Assembly (NCBI RefSeq): GCF_900115555.1
Contig: NZ_FOWX01000004.1
Coordinates: 1 to 64,000, forward strand
Reading direction: 5' to 3'
DNA length: 64,000 nucleotides
From: Pseudomonas borbori
GTDB lineage: Bacteria; Pseudomonadota; Gammaproteobacteria; Pseudomonadales; Pseudomonadaceae
Part shown: positions 15,341-24,527 of the stretch, piece after piece
Position numbering within the stretch: the stretch's first letter is position 1
Layout: each line of letters opens with the position of its first letter
Notes under the pieces: generated by a model
The model's database searches: none
What the model was told of the DNA's origin: nothing
The model's input: the letters and a program-made list of their open reading frames with translations, nothing else
Position numbers and translations under genes: made by a program

Positions 15341-15397
15341 CGCGAAACCTCGGCCTGTCGGCGGGTCCCTAACAATTACACCGGCAGCGGCGGGTGC

Positions 15398-15721
15398 TTA
15401 GCTGCGATCGGCCAGCACGCCGATCAGGAAGAACACCAGCAGCAACACCGGCGCCAGGGTGTAGTTGTTGAAGTGGCCGAGGCCCTGGGCCAGCCAGGGG
15501 GTGATGAAGACTATCGCCAGGCCGTAGCCGACCGCGCAGACCAGGACGAAGATCAGGGTGCGGAAGAAGAAATTGAGGCCGCCGATCGAGCGCTGCACCC
15601 AGGCATTGAGCCCGGGGCCGAACAGGACGAACAGGGTGGCCATGATGGCCAGGGCGATGTCATACAGGTGGCCACGGCTCCAGCGCGACAGGGTGGCGAT
15701 CAGGTCGAATAGCAGATCCAA
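15398..15721 (-). CDS. DUF3392 family inner-membrane protein
   Basis: 107 aa with three to four hydrophobic helices (IALAIMATLFVLFG, FFFRTLIFVLVCAVGYGLAIVF, APVLLLVFFLIGVLA). It belongs to the small Pseudomonas membrane protein family next to hemW. It starts 34 bp after the hemW stop and is the last gene of the long leftward run yggS-proC-...-hemW. No function is known. No clear terminator separates it from the convergent TauE gene. Confidence 0.85.
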   Translation of the reverse strand: MDLLFDLIATLSRWSRGHLYDIALAIMATLFVLFGPGLNAWVQRSIGGLNFFFRTLIFVLVCAVGYGLAIVFITPWLAQGLGHFNNYTLAPVLLLVFFLIGVLADRS

Positions 15722-15755
15722 GCGGGGTCCTTAGCGCAGCGTGGCGCACGGCAGG

Positions 15756-16970
15756 TCAGGGCAGAAAATGTTGGAGCAGATCGTTGAGAAACAGCTGGCC
15801 CTCGCGGGTGGCGACCAGGCGGGCCGGGTCGCGCTGCAAGAGACCGCGCTGTTCGGCTTCCTCGCGCGCCGCGGCCAGTACCCTCAGCGGCAGACCGGTG
15901 CGCTCAGTGAACAGGGAGCTGGCGACGCCGTCCGTGAGGCGCAGCACATTCATCAGGAATTCGAAGGGCAGCTCGTCCGGGCCGAGCAGGCGTTCGCCGG
16001 CGCTGAAGGCCTTGCCGGGGTCCAGGTAGTCCTTGGGCAGGCGGGTCTTCCAGCTGCGCGCGATCACCCCCTGCGGGCTGCTCAGCTTGGCGTGGGCGCC
16101 GGCGCCGATGCCGAGGAAGTCGCCGAAGCTCCAGTAGTTGAGGTTGTGCCGCGCCGCCTTGCCGGGCTGGGCGTAGGCGGACACTTCGTACTGGGCATAG
16201 CCGTGTTCGGCCAGCAGCGCCTGGCCGGCTTCCTGGATGTCCCAGAGGATGTCGTCCTCGGGCAGGGTCGGCGGCTGGCTCCAGAACAGCGTATTCGGCT
16301 CCAGGGTCAGCTGGTACCAGGACAGGTGGGTCGGCGCCTGGGCGATGGCGATGCGCAGGTCGCCCAGCGCGTCCTCGATGGACTGCTCGGGCAGGCCGTG
16401 CATCAGGTCCAGGTTGAAGTTGGCGAAACCGGCGGCGCGCGCCATGTCGGCGGCGCGGATGGCCTCGTCACCGTCGTGGATGCGCCCCAGGGCCTTGAGC
16501 TTTTCCGCCTGGAAGCTCTGCACGCCGATCGACAGGCGGTTGATGCCGAGCGCCCGGTAGTCGCGGAACTTGGCCTGTTCGAAGGTGCCGGGGTTGGCTT
16601 CCAGGGTGATTTCGATATCCGTCGCGAACGGGATGCGCCGCTCCACGCCTTCGAGCAAGCGACCCAGGGCCTTGGCCGAGAACAGGCTGGGGGTGCCGCC
16701 ACCGAAGAAGATCGAGCGCAGCGGCCGGCCATGCACCCGGGGCAGGTCCTGGTCGAGGTCGGCGAGCAGGGCGTCGACGTACTCCTGTTCCGGCAGCGTC
16801 GGCCCGGCGGCGTGGGAGTTGAAGTCGCAGTAGGGGCACTTCTTCACGCACCAGGGAATATGGATATACAGCGCCAGGGGCGGCAGCTCGAAGCCGCAAG
16901 CGGCAAACTGCAAGCCGTCCGCGGCGCTTTGGTTTGTGGCTTGAGGCTTACCGCTTGGGGCTTTGTTCAT
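15756..16970 (-). CDS. hemW: Radical SAM heme chaperone HemW
   Basis: 404 aa. It binds heme and a radical-SAM 4Fe-4S cluster and transfers heme to respiratory proteins. The cluster motif is C41-x3-C45-x2-C48 ([10 protein letters not shown]) followed by D-F, lacking the fourth cysteine of true coproporphyrinogen oxidase Hem[11 protein letters not shown] and the C-terminal HemN_C domain are present. The start overlaps rdgB by 4 bp (ATGA). Residues about 5-27 are encoded by an inverted repeat of the AAGC-GCAAGC family, giving an N-terminal extension absent from PAO1 HemW as I remember it, which begins close to LYLHIPWC. Confidence 0.94.
   Translation of the reverse strand: MNKAPSGKPQATNQSAADGLQFAACGFELPPLALYIHIPWCVKKCPYCDFNSHAAGPTLPEQEYVDALLADLDQDLPRVHGRPLRSIFFGGGTPSLFSAKALGRLLEGVERRIPFATDIEITLEANPGTFEQAKFRDYRALGINRLSIGVQSFQAEKLKALGRIHDGDEAIRAADMARAAGFANFNLDLMHGLPEQSIEDALGDLRIAIAQAPTHLSWYQLTLEPNTLFWSQPPTLPEDDILWDIQEAGQALLAEHGYAQYEVSAYAQPGKAARHNLNYWSFGDFLGIGAGAHAKLSSPQGVIARSWKTRLPKDYLDPGKAFSAGERLLGPDELPFEFLMNVLRLTDGVASSLFTERTGLPLRVLAAAREEAEQRGLLQRDPARLVATREGQLFLNDLLQHFLP
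16890..16960. repeat. CAAGCGGCAAACTGCAAGC inverted repeat inside hemW 5' end
   Basis: CAAGCGGCAAACTGCAAGC at about 16897-16915 is matched in inverted orientation by GCTTGAGGCTTACCGCTTG about 25 bp further on. It lies within the first 27 codons of hemW. Related fragments occur in the gaps around tonB (31457-31504, 32497-32536). Confidence 0.65.
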
Positions 16971-17560
16971 ATCCCCAACCGCTGCTTGAGCAGGGCCATG
17001 GCGCGGGCGCGGTGGCTGATCCGGTTCTTCTCGGCGGCCGGCAGTTCGGCGCTGGAGCACTGGCGCTCTTCGACCCAGAACAGTGGGTCGTAGCCGAAGC
17101 CGTACTCGCCGCGCGCGGCATGCAGGATCTGCCCGTACCAGAGTCCCTCGCAGATGATCGGCAGCGGGTCTTCGGCGTGCCGCAGCAGGGCCAGGCAGCA
17201 GACGAACTGGGCGCCACGCTCGGCATCCGGGACGTCTTGCAATACCTCGAGCAGCTTGGTGTTGTTCGCCGCGTCGCCCTGGCCATCGGCATAGCGCGCG
17301 GAGTAGATGCCGGGGGCGCCGCCGAGAAAATCCACCGCCAGGCCGGAGTCGTCGGCCAGCGCCGGCAGGCCGGACACCCGCGCCGCATGACGGGCCTTGA
17401 GGATGGCGTTTTCGATGAAGGTCAGGCCGCTCTCGTGCGGCTCGACGTCGCTGAACTCGCCGATCGAGCGCACGCGCACGGCGGTGCCGAGCATGGCCTG
17501 GAGTTCCTTGAGTTTGCCGGCGTTATGGCTGGCCAGTACGAGCTCGCTTGGCTGGATCAT
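16967..17560 (-). CDS. rdgB: dITP/XTP pyrophosphatase (RdgB/HAM1)
   Basis: 197 aa. It hydrolyses non-canonical purine triphosphates (dITP, dXTP, dHAPTP) to monophosphates, cleaning the nucleotide pool. Motifs: [12 protein letters not shown] at the N-terminus, [23 protein letters not shown] (about 67-89) containing the catalytic Asp, GYDPLF, and SHRARAM near the end. Length matches the family. It is translationally coupled on both sides: its ATG overlaps the DUF4426 stop by 1 bp and its stop overlaps hemW by 4 bp. Confidence 0.97.
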   Translation of the reverse strand: MIQPSELVLASHNAGKLKELQAMLGTAVRVRSIGEFSDVEPHESGLTFIENAILKARHAARVSGLPALADDSGLAVDFLGGAPGIYSARYADGQGDAANNTKLLEVLQDVPDAERGAQFVCCLALLRHAEDPLPIICEGLWYGQILHAARGEYGFGYDPLFWVEERQCSSAELPAAEKNRISHRARAMALLKQRLGI

Positions 17561-17976
17561 CAGTCGGGGAAGAGTTCCTGGTTGAAGTCGAGGCTGTGGC
17601 TGGCACCGCCGTTGGCCTGGATCTTGAGGCTGAAGCGCAGCGTCTCCTGCTGCTCGATGGGGAACTGGGCCAGGTAGTAGATGGCTTCGCCTTCGCTCAC
17701 CTGTTTGAAGCTCAGGCGGTGAATCTGGCCGAGCAGGTTGCGCATCTCGCCGCTGACCACGGCCGCGGCCGGTTGGCCGGCCTTGAGCACCGAGATATTC
17801 AGCACGCCCTGCTGCTTGCCACGGCTGAGGCCCGCCGCAGCGGCGATCTCCGGTTGCAGGAAGCTGGAGTTGAAGACGCTGTAGTGTACATCCAGGTCGC
17901 CGAAGCTTTGCTTGCGTTCGGCAAGTGCCGGCAGACTCAGGCACAGGGCGATAAACAGTAGGGCGATGCGACGCAT
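17560..17976 (-). CDS. DUF4426 periplasmic protein
   Basis: 138 aa. A signal peptide [19 protein letters not shown] is cleaved before ERKQSFGD, leaving a small beta-rich mature domain typical of DUF4426. It sits in the metX-metW-rdgB-hemW order as in other pseudomonads. GAGGAG precedes ATG 17976 by 7 nt. It overlaps rdgB by 1 bp. No function is established; a periplasmic location is inferred from the signal. Confidence 0.88.
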   Translation of the reverse strand: MRRIALLFIALCLSLPALAERKQSFGDLDVHYSVFNSSFLQPEIAAAAGLSRGKQQGVLNISVLKAGQPAAAVVSGEMRNLLGQIHRLSFKQVSEGEAIYYLAQFPIEQQETLRFSLKIQANGGASHSLDFNQELFPD

Positions 17977-18013
17977 GGTGGTTCTCCTCAGGATGGCCGG
18001 GTTGCCGTCGAAA

Positions 18014-18616
18014 TCAGTTGGCGGTCGATCCGCTGATGCGGTAAATGCCGATCTCACCTAACAGATTAGGCCAAATGCGGCTGGCCCAACCGTGGCGATG
18101 GTCGCGATCTACTGCCAGGCGCTCGAGAACCCTGGCCTTTTGTGCGTGGCACAGGCGCTCGAAGTCCGCGAAGGTGCAGAAGTGGATGTTCGGCGTGTTG
18201 TACCAGGTGTACGGCAGGAAGTCCGAGACCGGCATGCGCCCCTTGCTCGCCAGGTACCAGCGGCAACGCCAGTGGGCGAAGTTGGGGAAGGTGATGATGC
18301 AGCTCTTGCCGATGCGCAGCATCTCCGCCAGCACCTTGTCCGGGAAGTGCAGGGCCTGCAACGACTGGGTCATCACCACCACGTCGAAGCTGTCGCTGGC
18401 GAAGTTGCCCAGGCCCTTGTCGAGGTTCTGCTCGATGACGTTGACGCCCTTGGCGACGCACTGGGCGATGTTGTCCGGGTCGATCTCCAGGCCATAGCCG
18501 CTGACCCCCTTGTGCTCGGCCAGCCAGGCGAGCAGCTCGCCATTGCCGCAGCCGAGGTCGAGCACCCGGCTGCCGGCGGGGATCCAGTCTTGGATGATGT
18601 CCAGGTCGGCTCTCAT
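18014..18616 (-). CDS. metW: Methionine biosynthesis protein MetW
   Basis: 200 aa SAM-dependent methyltransferase-fold protein with motif I VLDLGCGNGELLAWL (about 18-32). MetW is required together with MetX for homoserine acylation in pseudomonads and is thought to act as a MetX partner. GRMPVSDFLPYTWYNTPNIH is a MetW signature region. It starts 7 bp after the metX stop, so the two are co-translated. Confidence 0.95.
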   Translation of the reverse strand: MRADLDIIQDWIPAGSRVLDLGCGNGELLAWLAEHKGVSGYGLEIDPDNIAQCVAKGVNVIEQNLDKGLGNFASDSFDVVVMTQSLQALHFPDKVLAEMLRIGKSCIITFPNFAHWRCRWYLASKGRMPVSDFLPYTWYNTPNIHFCTFADFERLCHAQKARVLERLAVDRDHRHGWASRIWPNLLGEIGIYRISGSTAN

Positions 18617-18623
18617 GGGCGCC

Positions 18624-19763
18624 TCATACTGCGATTCGGTTCATATAGCTGCTGAAGGCCTGCAGGTAACGCGGGATCGGGATCAGGAAGGCGTCGTGGC
18701 CCTGCGGCGCGTCGATTTCCAGGTAGCAGACGTTCTTGCGTGCGGCGATCAGGGCGTCGACGATCTCCCGCGAGCGTGCCGGCGAGAAGCGCCAGTCGGT
18801 GGTGAAGGACATCACGCAGAAGTCCGCCTGCACCCCGGCCAGGGTCTGCGCCAGGTTGCCGTCGAACGCCGCCGCCGGGTCGAAGTAGTCCAGCGCCTTG
18901 GTCATCAGCAGGTAGGTGTTGGCGTCGAAACGCCCGGAAAACTCCTCGCCCTGGTAGCGCAGGTAGCTCTCGACCTGGAACTCGACGCTGTGGAAGTCGT
19001 AGTTGAGCTTCTCGCTCTTCAGCCCGCGGCCGAATTTCTCGCCCATGGCGTCGTCCGACAGGTAGGTGATGTGGCCGACCATGCGCGCCAGCATCAGGCC
19101 GCGCTTGGGCACCACCCCACGCTCCTGGAAGTGCCCGCCATGGAACTCCGGGTCGGTGAGAATCGCCTGGCGCGCCACCTCGTTGAAGGCGATGTTCTGC
19201 GCCGACAGCTTGGGCGCCGAGGCGATCGCCAGGCAGTGGCGGATGCGCTCCGGGTAGCTGATCGCCCACTGCATGGCCTGCATGCCGCCGAGGCTGCCGC
19301 CGACCACCGCGGCCCACTGGCCGATGCCGAGGGCGTCGGCCAGGCGCGCCTGGCTGTGCACCCAGTCTTCCACGGTCATCACCGGGAAGTCCGCGCCAAA
19401 GGGTTTGCCGGTGGCCGGATTGAGGCTGCTGGGGCCGGTCGAGCCGTTGCAGCCGCCGAGGTTGTTCAGGCTGACGACGAAGAACCTGTTGGTGTCGATC
19501 GGTTTGCCGGGGCCGATGCAGCTGTCCCACCAGCCGGGCTTGCGTTCGTCGGCGCTGTGGTAGCCGGCGGCATGGTGGTGGCCGGACAGCGCATGGCAGA
19601 TCAGCACGGCGTTGCTGCGCGCGGCGTTCAGTTCGCCGTAGGTCTCAACGACCAGTTGGTAGTCGGCCAGGCTGCGCCCGCAGGCGAGCGCCAGGGGCTC
19701 GGCGAAGTGCAGCACCTGCGGGGTCACCAGGCCAACAGAGTCTTGGGGAAAGGCTGTAGACAT
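18624..19763 (-). CDS. metX: Homoserine O-acyltransferase (succinyl-transferring in Pseudomonas)
   Basis: 379 aa alpha/beta-hydrolase-fold enzyme that activates homoserine for methionine synthesis. The nucleophile Ser157 lies in GGSLGGMQ, the Asp in FTTDWRF and the His in PQGHDAFL, so the triad is complete. The oxyanion segment [11 protein letters not shown] is intact. In Pseudomonas MetX with MetW uses succinyl-CoA (known for the family, not seen here). It is followed directly by metW. Confidence 0.96.
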   Translation of the reverse strand: MSTAFPQDSVGLVTPQVLHFAEPLALACGRSLADYQLVVETYGELNAARSNAVLICHALSGHHHAAGYHSADERKPGWWDSCIGPGKPIDTNRFFVVSLNNLGGCNGSTGPSSLNPATGKPFGADFPVMTVEDWVHSQARLADALGIGQWAAVVGGSLGGMQAMQWAISYPERIRHCLAIASAPKLSAQNIAFNEVARQAILTDPEFHGGHFQERGVVPKRGLMLARMVGHITYLSDDAMGEKFGRGLKSEKLNYDFHSVEFQVESYLRYQGEEFSGRFDANTYLLMTKALDYFDPAAAFDGNLAQTLAGVQADFCVMSFTTDWRFSPARSREIVDALIAARKNVCYLEIDAPQGHDAFLIPIPRYLQAFSSYMNRIAV

Positions 19764-19855
19764 CGACCCTGCTCGCGGTAAAGGAAGTGCCGCAGTCTAA
19801 AGAGCGCCGCCCCGGGCGGCAAGCGTGCGGGGCGGCGGGCAATGCCTGGTGGCGC

Positions 19856-21838
19856 TTATTCGCCGCCGCTGTGGCTCCAGGCCACGCCGGGCAGATTGAC
19901 CACCTTGCCCTGGCGCTGGATCGGCGCGGGGCGGCGCAGGCTGCGCAGCATCTCGCCGGCCTGGGCCAGTTGCTGCTGCAGCTCGTCGCGGTAGCCGGCC
20001 AGCTGCTGGCCGCGCTGGCGCGCCTGCTGGGTTTGCTGGGCCAGGGACTTGAGCCGCAGCATGTGGCTTTCCAGCAGCTGTTTGTGTTCCAGGCTGTGTT
20101 GCATCAGCGGCATCAGGGCGTCGTCGGCCCACTGCCCGGCTTCGATCCGCAGGCGCTGGTGCAGGCCGATGACCTCCTGCACCAGGGTGGCGAAGAAGCG
20201 CCGGGTCAGGCTGCGCTGTTCGGTGAGCAGGGTTTTCAGGTGCAGACGGAACTGGTCGGCCTGGGTCTGCAACTGCTGGAGTTCGCCCAGGTAGCGCTTG
20301 ACGCTGAACTGCGGCGCATCGACGCCTTGCAGCGGATTCTCCTGGTTGTGCCGGCGGTAGATGGCCGCGACCATCTTGTTGGCCATCTCGGCTTCATGGG
20401 CCAGGCTGTCCAGATCATGTGCCAGCGAGCGGAAGAAGTGCAGGATCGCCTGGTTGATGCCCAGGGTGGTCCAGCTGCCGGCAAGGTTCTTGCGCACCTT
20501 GTTCAGGTGCTCGTCAAGGCGTTCTGCACGCACGGCGAGCTGCAGCAGCTCGCCTTGGCGCTTGAGCAGGCGCTGGTTGCTTTTCAGGCCGAGCAGGCGC
20601 TTGTGGTGCTGGTTATGGTCGTCCTTGGTCCTGGCGGTCAGTTCGAACAGCAACTGGCCATTGTCGTGCTGGTGGTTGCTCAGCAACGCCTGTTGTTCGT
20701 TGACCTTGTCCAGGCGCAGGTTGAGTGCATGTTGACTGCTCTGCAGCAGGGCCAGCACCTGGTTGACCACGCGCTCTTCGATCAGGCGTTCCTTCTGCCT
20801 GACGATGCGTTCGCACAGCAGGTTCTCCAGACTGCTCATCTGGCTGCGGGCCAGCAGGGCCTCGTCCTTGCGTACCTTGGCCAGCAGCGCCTGCTTGGCC
20901 GACAGCGGCAGCACCTCCTCGGGGCGGATGCCGAGCTGCCTGGCCGTGAGGGTCTGGATCTGCGCGATGGCGTGCTGCACGAAGGCTTCGCCGGCCAGGT
21001 CGTCCCAGAGGATGTCGATCTTGTTGAGCACGGCGAACAGGCAGGTCTGGGTGTCGTCGTCGAGCTGGCGGATATGTTGCTGCCAGACCGCCAGGTCGCT
21101 GGCGGTCACCCCGGTGTCGGCGGACAGCAGGAAGATGATCGCCTGGGCGCTGGGCAGCATCGACAGGGTCAGCTCCGGTTCGCTGCCCAGGGCATTCAGG
21201 CCGGGGGTGTCGAGGATGCGCAGGCCCTGGCGCAGCAGCGGGTGATCGAAGTTGACCATGGCATGGCGCCAGGCCGGCACCAGCACCTGGCCGGGTTTGC
21301 CGGTGCTTTCCAGGGCGTCGGGGTGAAAGCCCAGCTGGATGGCCTGCTCCACCGGCATGGGCTTGCTCTTCGCCACCTGGGTGAAGGCCTGGATCATGTT
21401 GTCCGGGTCGCTGAGGTCCAGCGGGATGTTCACCCAATGCCGGGGAATCCGCTTGAACTGGGCGACGCTGGTCTCGGTGGCGCGGGTTTCGATCGGCAGC
21501 AGGCGGATGTAGGAGCGTTCCGAGCGGGGATCGAAGAACAGCTCGGTGGGGCACATGGTGGTGCGCCCGGCCCGGGACGGCAGCATGCGCTGGCCGTATG
21601 CGGAGAAGAACAGGCTGTTGATCAGTTCGGTCTTGCCGCGCGAGAACTCGCCGACGAAGGCCAGGGTGATGTGGTCGCTGCGCAGCAGTTTGAGCGCGCG
21701 CTCCAGCTTGGCGTCCAGCGCCTCGGCGTTGAGCCGGTTGTTCACCAGCCAGCTGCGGTAGCGGGTGATCTGGCGGATCAGCTCGCGCTTCCAGCCGACG
21801 TAGGCATCGACCTGTTGACTGAGACGTTCCATGCTCAT
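19856..21838 (-). CDS. Bacterial dynamin-like GTPase
   Basis: 660 aa. The GTPase domain lies near the N-terminus: P-loop GEFSRGKT (63-70), switch I Thr in MCPTELFF, DTPGLNALG, and specificity motif LNKIDIL. A long Gln/Leu-rich helical region (roughly 300-640) resembles the stalk/neck of bacterial dynamin-like proteins that remodel membranes. No transmembrane helix is obvious. Start MSMERLSQQ at 21838 with GAGGAA about 8 nt upstream. It lies between metX and yggU, as in other Pseudomonas. Physiological role unknown. Confidence 0.88.
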   Translation of the reverse strand: MSMERLSQQVDAYVGWKRELIRQITRYRSWLVNNRLNAEALDAKLERALKLLRSDHITLAFVGEFSRGKTELINSLFFSAYGQRMLPSRAGRTTMCPTELFFDPRSERSYIRLLPIETRATETSVAQFKRIPRHWVNIPLDLSDPDNMIQAFTQVAKSKPMPVEQAIQLGFHPDALESTGKPGQVLVPAWRHAMVNFDHPLLRQGLRILDTPGLNALGSEPELTLSMLPSAQAIIFLLSADTGVTASDLAVWQQHIRQLDDDTQTCLFAVLNKIDILWDDLAGEAFVQHAIAQIQTLTARQLGIRPEEVLPLSAKQALLAKVRKDEALLARSQMSSLENLLCERIVRQKERLIEERVVNQVLALLQSSQHALNLRLDKVNEQQALLSNHQHDNGQLLFELTARTKDDHNQHHKRLLGLKSNQRLLKRQGELLQLAVRAERLDEHLNKVRKNLAGSWTTLGINQAILHFFRSLAHDLDSLAHEAEMANKMVAAIYRRHNQENPLQGVDAPQFSVKRYLGELQQLQTQADQFRLHLKTLLTEQRSLTRRFFATLVQEVIGLHQRLRIEAGQWADDALMPLMQHSLEHKQLLESHMLRLKSLAQQTQQARQRGQQLAGYRDELQQQLAQAGEMLRSLRRPAPIQRQGKVVNLPGVAWSHSGGE

Positions 21839-21984
21839 CCTGGCGTTCCTCTGGCTGGCGCGGCTACCGGCGCGGGTCTGCCCGGCGGCGCGTGGCGGGC
21901 GCCGATGCGCTGGGCTGGCGAGCATTATGCGGATCGTATGAGGTGAGTCAATTGGCCATCATCACGGCGCGGCCTGATGGTCGC

Positions 21985-22281
21985 TCAGGCGGGGCGAGCG
22001 GTCAGTTCGAGCGCTGCCGGCAGCTGCCGCGGCTGCTTGATGCGCACGCGCTTCTGCCGGCTTTGCTGGCCGCTTTCCAGGCTGACCTGGCTCTTGCTCA
22101 CGGCAAAGGCGTCGGCGAGAAAGGCCAGCAACTTGGCGTTGGCCTTGCCGTCGACTGGCGGCGCGGTGAGGCGGATCTTCAGCCGCTCACCGTGCAGCCC
22201 GGCGAACTCGTCGCAACTGGCTTTGGGCTGCAGGTGGCAATCGAGGATCAGGTCCTCGCCGTCCCAGCGATAGAAACTCAT
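21985..22281 (-). CDS. yggU: DUF167 family protein YggU
   Basis: 98 aa with the DUF167 signature HLQPKASCDEFAG...RLTAPPVDGKANAKLLAFLA, a small alpha/beta cytosolic protein of unknown biochemical role. It starts 13 bp after the yggT stop, so it is co-transcribed with yggS-proC-yggT. Length matches E. coli YggU. Confidence 0.93.
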   Translation of the reverse strand: MSFYRWDGEDLILDCHLQPKASCDEFAGLHGERLKIRLTAPPVDGKANAKLLAFLADAFAVSKSQVSLESGQQSRQKRVRIKQPRQLPAALELTARPA

Positions 22282-22294
22282 CGGGTTCTCGGGC

Positions 22295-22885
22295 TCAGAC
22301 CGCCAGGCTGAGGCCCTTGAACATGCCGGTCATCACCGCCAGGTTGCGCACCACCAGCATGTCGATCAGGTTGAGGACCAGGAAGGCCACGATTGGCGAC
22401 AGGTCCAGCCCGCCCATGCTCGGCAGAATCCGCCGGATCGGCACCAGCAGCGGCTCGCAGATCTGATTGATCAGTTCGGCCGCGGGATTGTGGCTGCCCT
22501 GGGCGACCCAGGACAGGATCACGCTGATGATCAGGGCGAAGAAGAACACCTTGATGAACAGGGCAGTGACGCCAATGATCGACCAGACCAGCAGCTGCAG
22601 CGGATCGTCGAGGCCATAGCCCATCAGCAGCAGGACCAGGGCCATGAGCACCAGTTGCACCAGGATCGCCAGCACCAGCGAAGCCAGGTCGAGTCCGGCG
22701 AAACTGGGAATGACCTTGCGCAGGGGCTTGAGCAGCGGGTGGGTGGCGCGCACGATGAACTGGCTGAGCGGGTTGTAGAAGTCGGCCCTCACCAGTTGCA
22801 GGATGAAGCGCAGCAGCACGATCAGCAGGTACAGGCTGCCGATGGTTTGCAGGATATACACCGCTGCGGTACTCAGTCCGATCAT
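22295..22885 (-). CDS. yggT: YggT family integral membrane protein
   Basis: 196 aa with two tandem YggT repeats, each with paired helices and a conserved loop: NPLSQFIVRATHPLLKPLRKVIPSFAGLD and the later LVPIRRILPSMGGLDLSPIV. Inner-membrane protein, proposed from genetic context in several bacteria to affect potassium or osmotic homeostasis or cell division; not shown here. It follows proC by 40 bp. Confidence 0.93.
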   Translation of the reverse strand: MIGLSTAAVYILQTIGSLYLLIVLLRFILQLVRADFYNPLSQFIVRATHPLLKPLRKVIPSFAGLDLASLVLAILVQLVLMALVLLLMGYGLDDPLQLLVWSIIGVTALFIKVFFFALIISVILSWVAQGSHNPAAELINQICEPLLVPIRRILPSMGGLDLSPIVAFLVLNLIDMLVVRNLAVMTGMFKGLSLAV

Positions 22886-22925
22886 TGCTTACTCCTTGAT
22901 GGCCCATTCATGGGGGCCGAATGGT

Positions 22926-23744
22926 TTATTGGCCAAGCTGCTCGGCCAGTTCCGCCGAGCGCCGGGCGGCGGCATGCAGTGCCTGTTCGACCAGGGCTTC
23001 GAAGCCGCCGGCCTGGAAGGTCTTGATCGCGGCTTCGGTGGTGCCGGCCGGCGAGGTGACGCGGCGGCGCAGTTCGCTGGCATCGACATCGCTGCCGGTG
23101 GCCATGCGCGCGGCGCCCAGGGCGGTGTGTGCGCTCAGTTGTGCGGCGACCTCGCGGGGCAAGCCGAGTTTCTCCCCGGCGGCGGTCATGGCTTCGATCA
23201 GCAGGAAGAAATACGCCGGGCCGCTGCCGGACACGGCGGTGACCGCATCGATCAGCCGTTCTTCATCCAGCCACAGGGTCAGGCCAACCGCGCCCAGCAG
23301 CTGTTCGGCCTGCTGGCGTTGCGCCGCCGAAACCCGGCTGTTGGCATACAGGCCGCTGACGCCCTGGCGCAGCAGCGCCGGGGTGTTGGGCATGCAGCGC
23401 ACGACCGCTCGGGCGCCGAGCCAGCGTTCCAGGCTGGCGCAGCTGATGCCGGCGGCGATGGACACGATCAATTGGCGGTCGCTGATATGCGCGGCCAGTT
23501 CCAGGCAGACATCTTTCATCACCTGCGGTTTGACGGCCAGGACGATCACATCGGCGCCCTGAATGGCCTCGGCGTTGCTGGCGAAGGTGTCGATGGCGTG
23601 TTCGGCGCCGATCCTGGCGCGTTGCTCGGCGCCATGGTCGCTGGCGCACATGCTGCCGGCGTCGACGCCTTGGGCGCGCAGCCCGCCGATCAGGCTGGCG
23701 GCCATATTGCCGGCGCCGATAAACGCAATACGGGGGGAAGTCAT
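22926..23744 (-). CDS. proC: Pyrroline-5-carboxylate reductase
   Basis: 272 aa cytosolic NAD(P)H enzyme that makes the last step of proline synthesis. The Rossmann start is RIAFIGAGNMAASLIGGL (about 4-21). The substrate region includes RCMPNTPALLRQG, and the C-terminal signature VSGSGPAYFFLLIEAM plus DELRRRVTSPAGTTEA-type sequence is present. Length is normal. It is downstream of yggS with 39 bp between them, a classic yggS-proC-yggT order. Confidence 0.97.
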   Translation of the reverse strand: MTSPRIAFIGAGNMAASLIGGLRAQGVDAGSMCASDHGAEQRARIGAEHAIDTFASNAEAIQGADVIVLAVKPQVMKDVCLELAAHISDRQLIVSIAAGISCASLERWLGARAVVRCMPNTPALLRQGVSGLYANSRVSAAQRQQAEQLLGAVGLTLWLDEERLIDAVTAVSGSGPAYFFLLIEAMTAAGEKLGLPREVAAQLSAHTALGAARMATGSDVDASELRRRVTSPAGTTEAAIKTFQAGGFEALVEQALHAAARRSAELAEQLGQ

Positions 23745-23783
23745 AAGCGGTTTCCTTATTTATCGAGTCGAGTAGAGCGGCGC

Positions 23784-24464
23784 TTATGAATAGTCGCGCT
23801 CGCCAAACAGGGCGGTACCGATGCGAACCCAGGTCGCCCCTTCGGCAATGGCGGCCTCGAGGTCGTGGCTCATGCCCATGGACAGGGTGTCGAGGTCCAG
23901 GTTCAGCCTGGCTTGCAGTTCAGCCAGGCGGGCAAAGGCGGCCTGTTGCGTCGCACGGTCGTCGCTGGGTTGGGGAATTGTCATCAATCCACGCAGCTTG
24001 AGGTTGGGCAGTTGTGTAACAGCCTGTGCCAGTGCCGGCAACTCTTCGGGGCTGCAGCCTGATTTGCTGGCCTCGCCACTGACGTTCACCTGCAGGCAGA
24101 TATTCAGCGCCGGCAGGTGCGGCGGGCGCTGTGCGGACAGGCGCTCGGCGACTTTCAAACGATCCACCGAGTGTACCCAGGCGAAGTGTTCGGCGATCGC
24201 CCGGGTCTTGTTCGATTGAATGGGGCCGATGAAATGCCAGATCAATGGCAGGTCGCTCAGCTCGAGCTGTTTTTCCAGGGCTTCCTGCAGGTAGTTCTCG
24301 CCGAAGTCGCACAAGCCTGCCGCATGGGCCTGGCGAATCGCCGCCGCGGGTTTGGTTTTGCTCACCGCGAGCAAGCCGATCGTTGCACAATCCCGCCCCG
24401 AGGCTTGCGCCGCCTCACGGATGCGTGCTCCGACCTTTGCAATATTCTCTGCTATCGTGGACAT
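23784..24464 (-). CDS. yggS: PLP homeostasis protein YggS
   Basis: 226 aa, fold-type III PLP-binding single-domain protein (PLPBP). It carries free PLP and affects B6 and amino-acid homeostasis. PLP-lysine K36 lies in LLAVSKTKP. WHFIGPIQSNK and GMSHDLEAAIAEGATWVRIGTALFG are family signatures. It is divergent from pilT with 63 bp between starts and leads the long leftward run. Confidence 0.96.
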   Translation of the reverse strand: MSTIAENIAKVGARIREAAQASGRDCATIGLLAVSKTKPAAAIRQAHAAGLCDFGENYLQEALEKQLELSDLPLIWHFIGPIQSNKTRAIAEHFAWVHSVDRLKVAERLSAQRPPHLPALNICLQVNVSGEASKSGCSPEELPALAQAVTQLPNLKLRGLMTIPQPSDDRATQQAAFARLAELQARLNLDLDTLSMGMSHDLEAAIAEGATWVRIGTALFGERDYS

Positions 24465-24527
24465 TACTCGCGCCAGCCGCCTAGTGTTCGCGGCATTCTA
24501 CCTGCTTGCTTGTCATTAGGGAGTCCC

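Noticed and set aside
19797..19845. Terminator between the dynamin-like gene and metX
   Set aside because: GC-rich inverted sequence (GCCGCCCC/GGGGCGGC) is present, but there is no T run on either strand.
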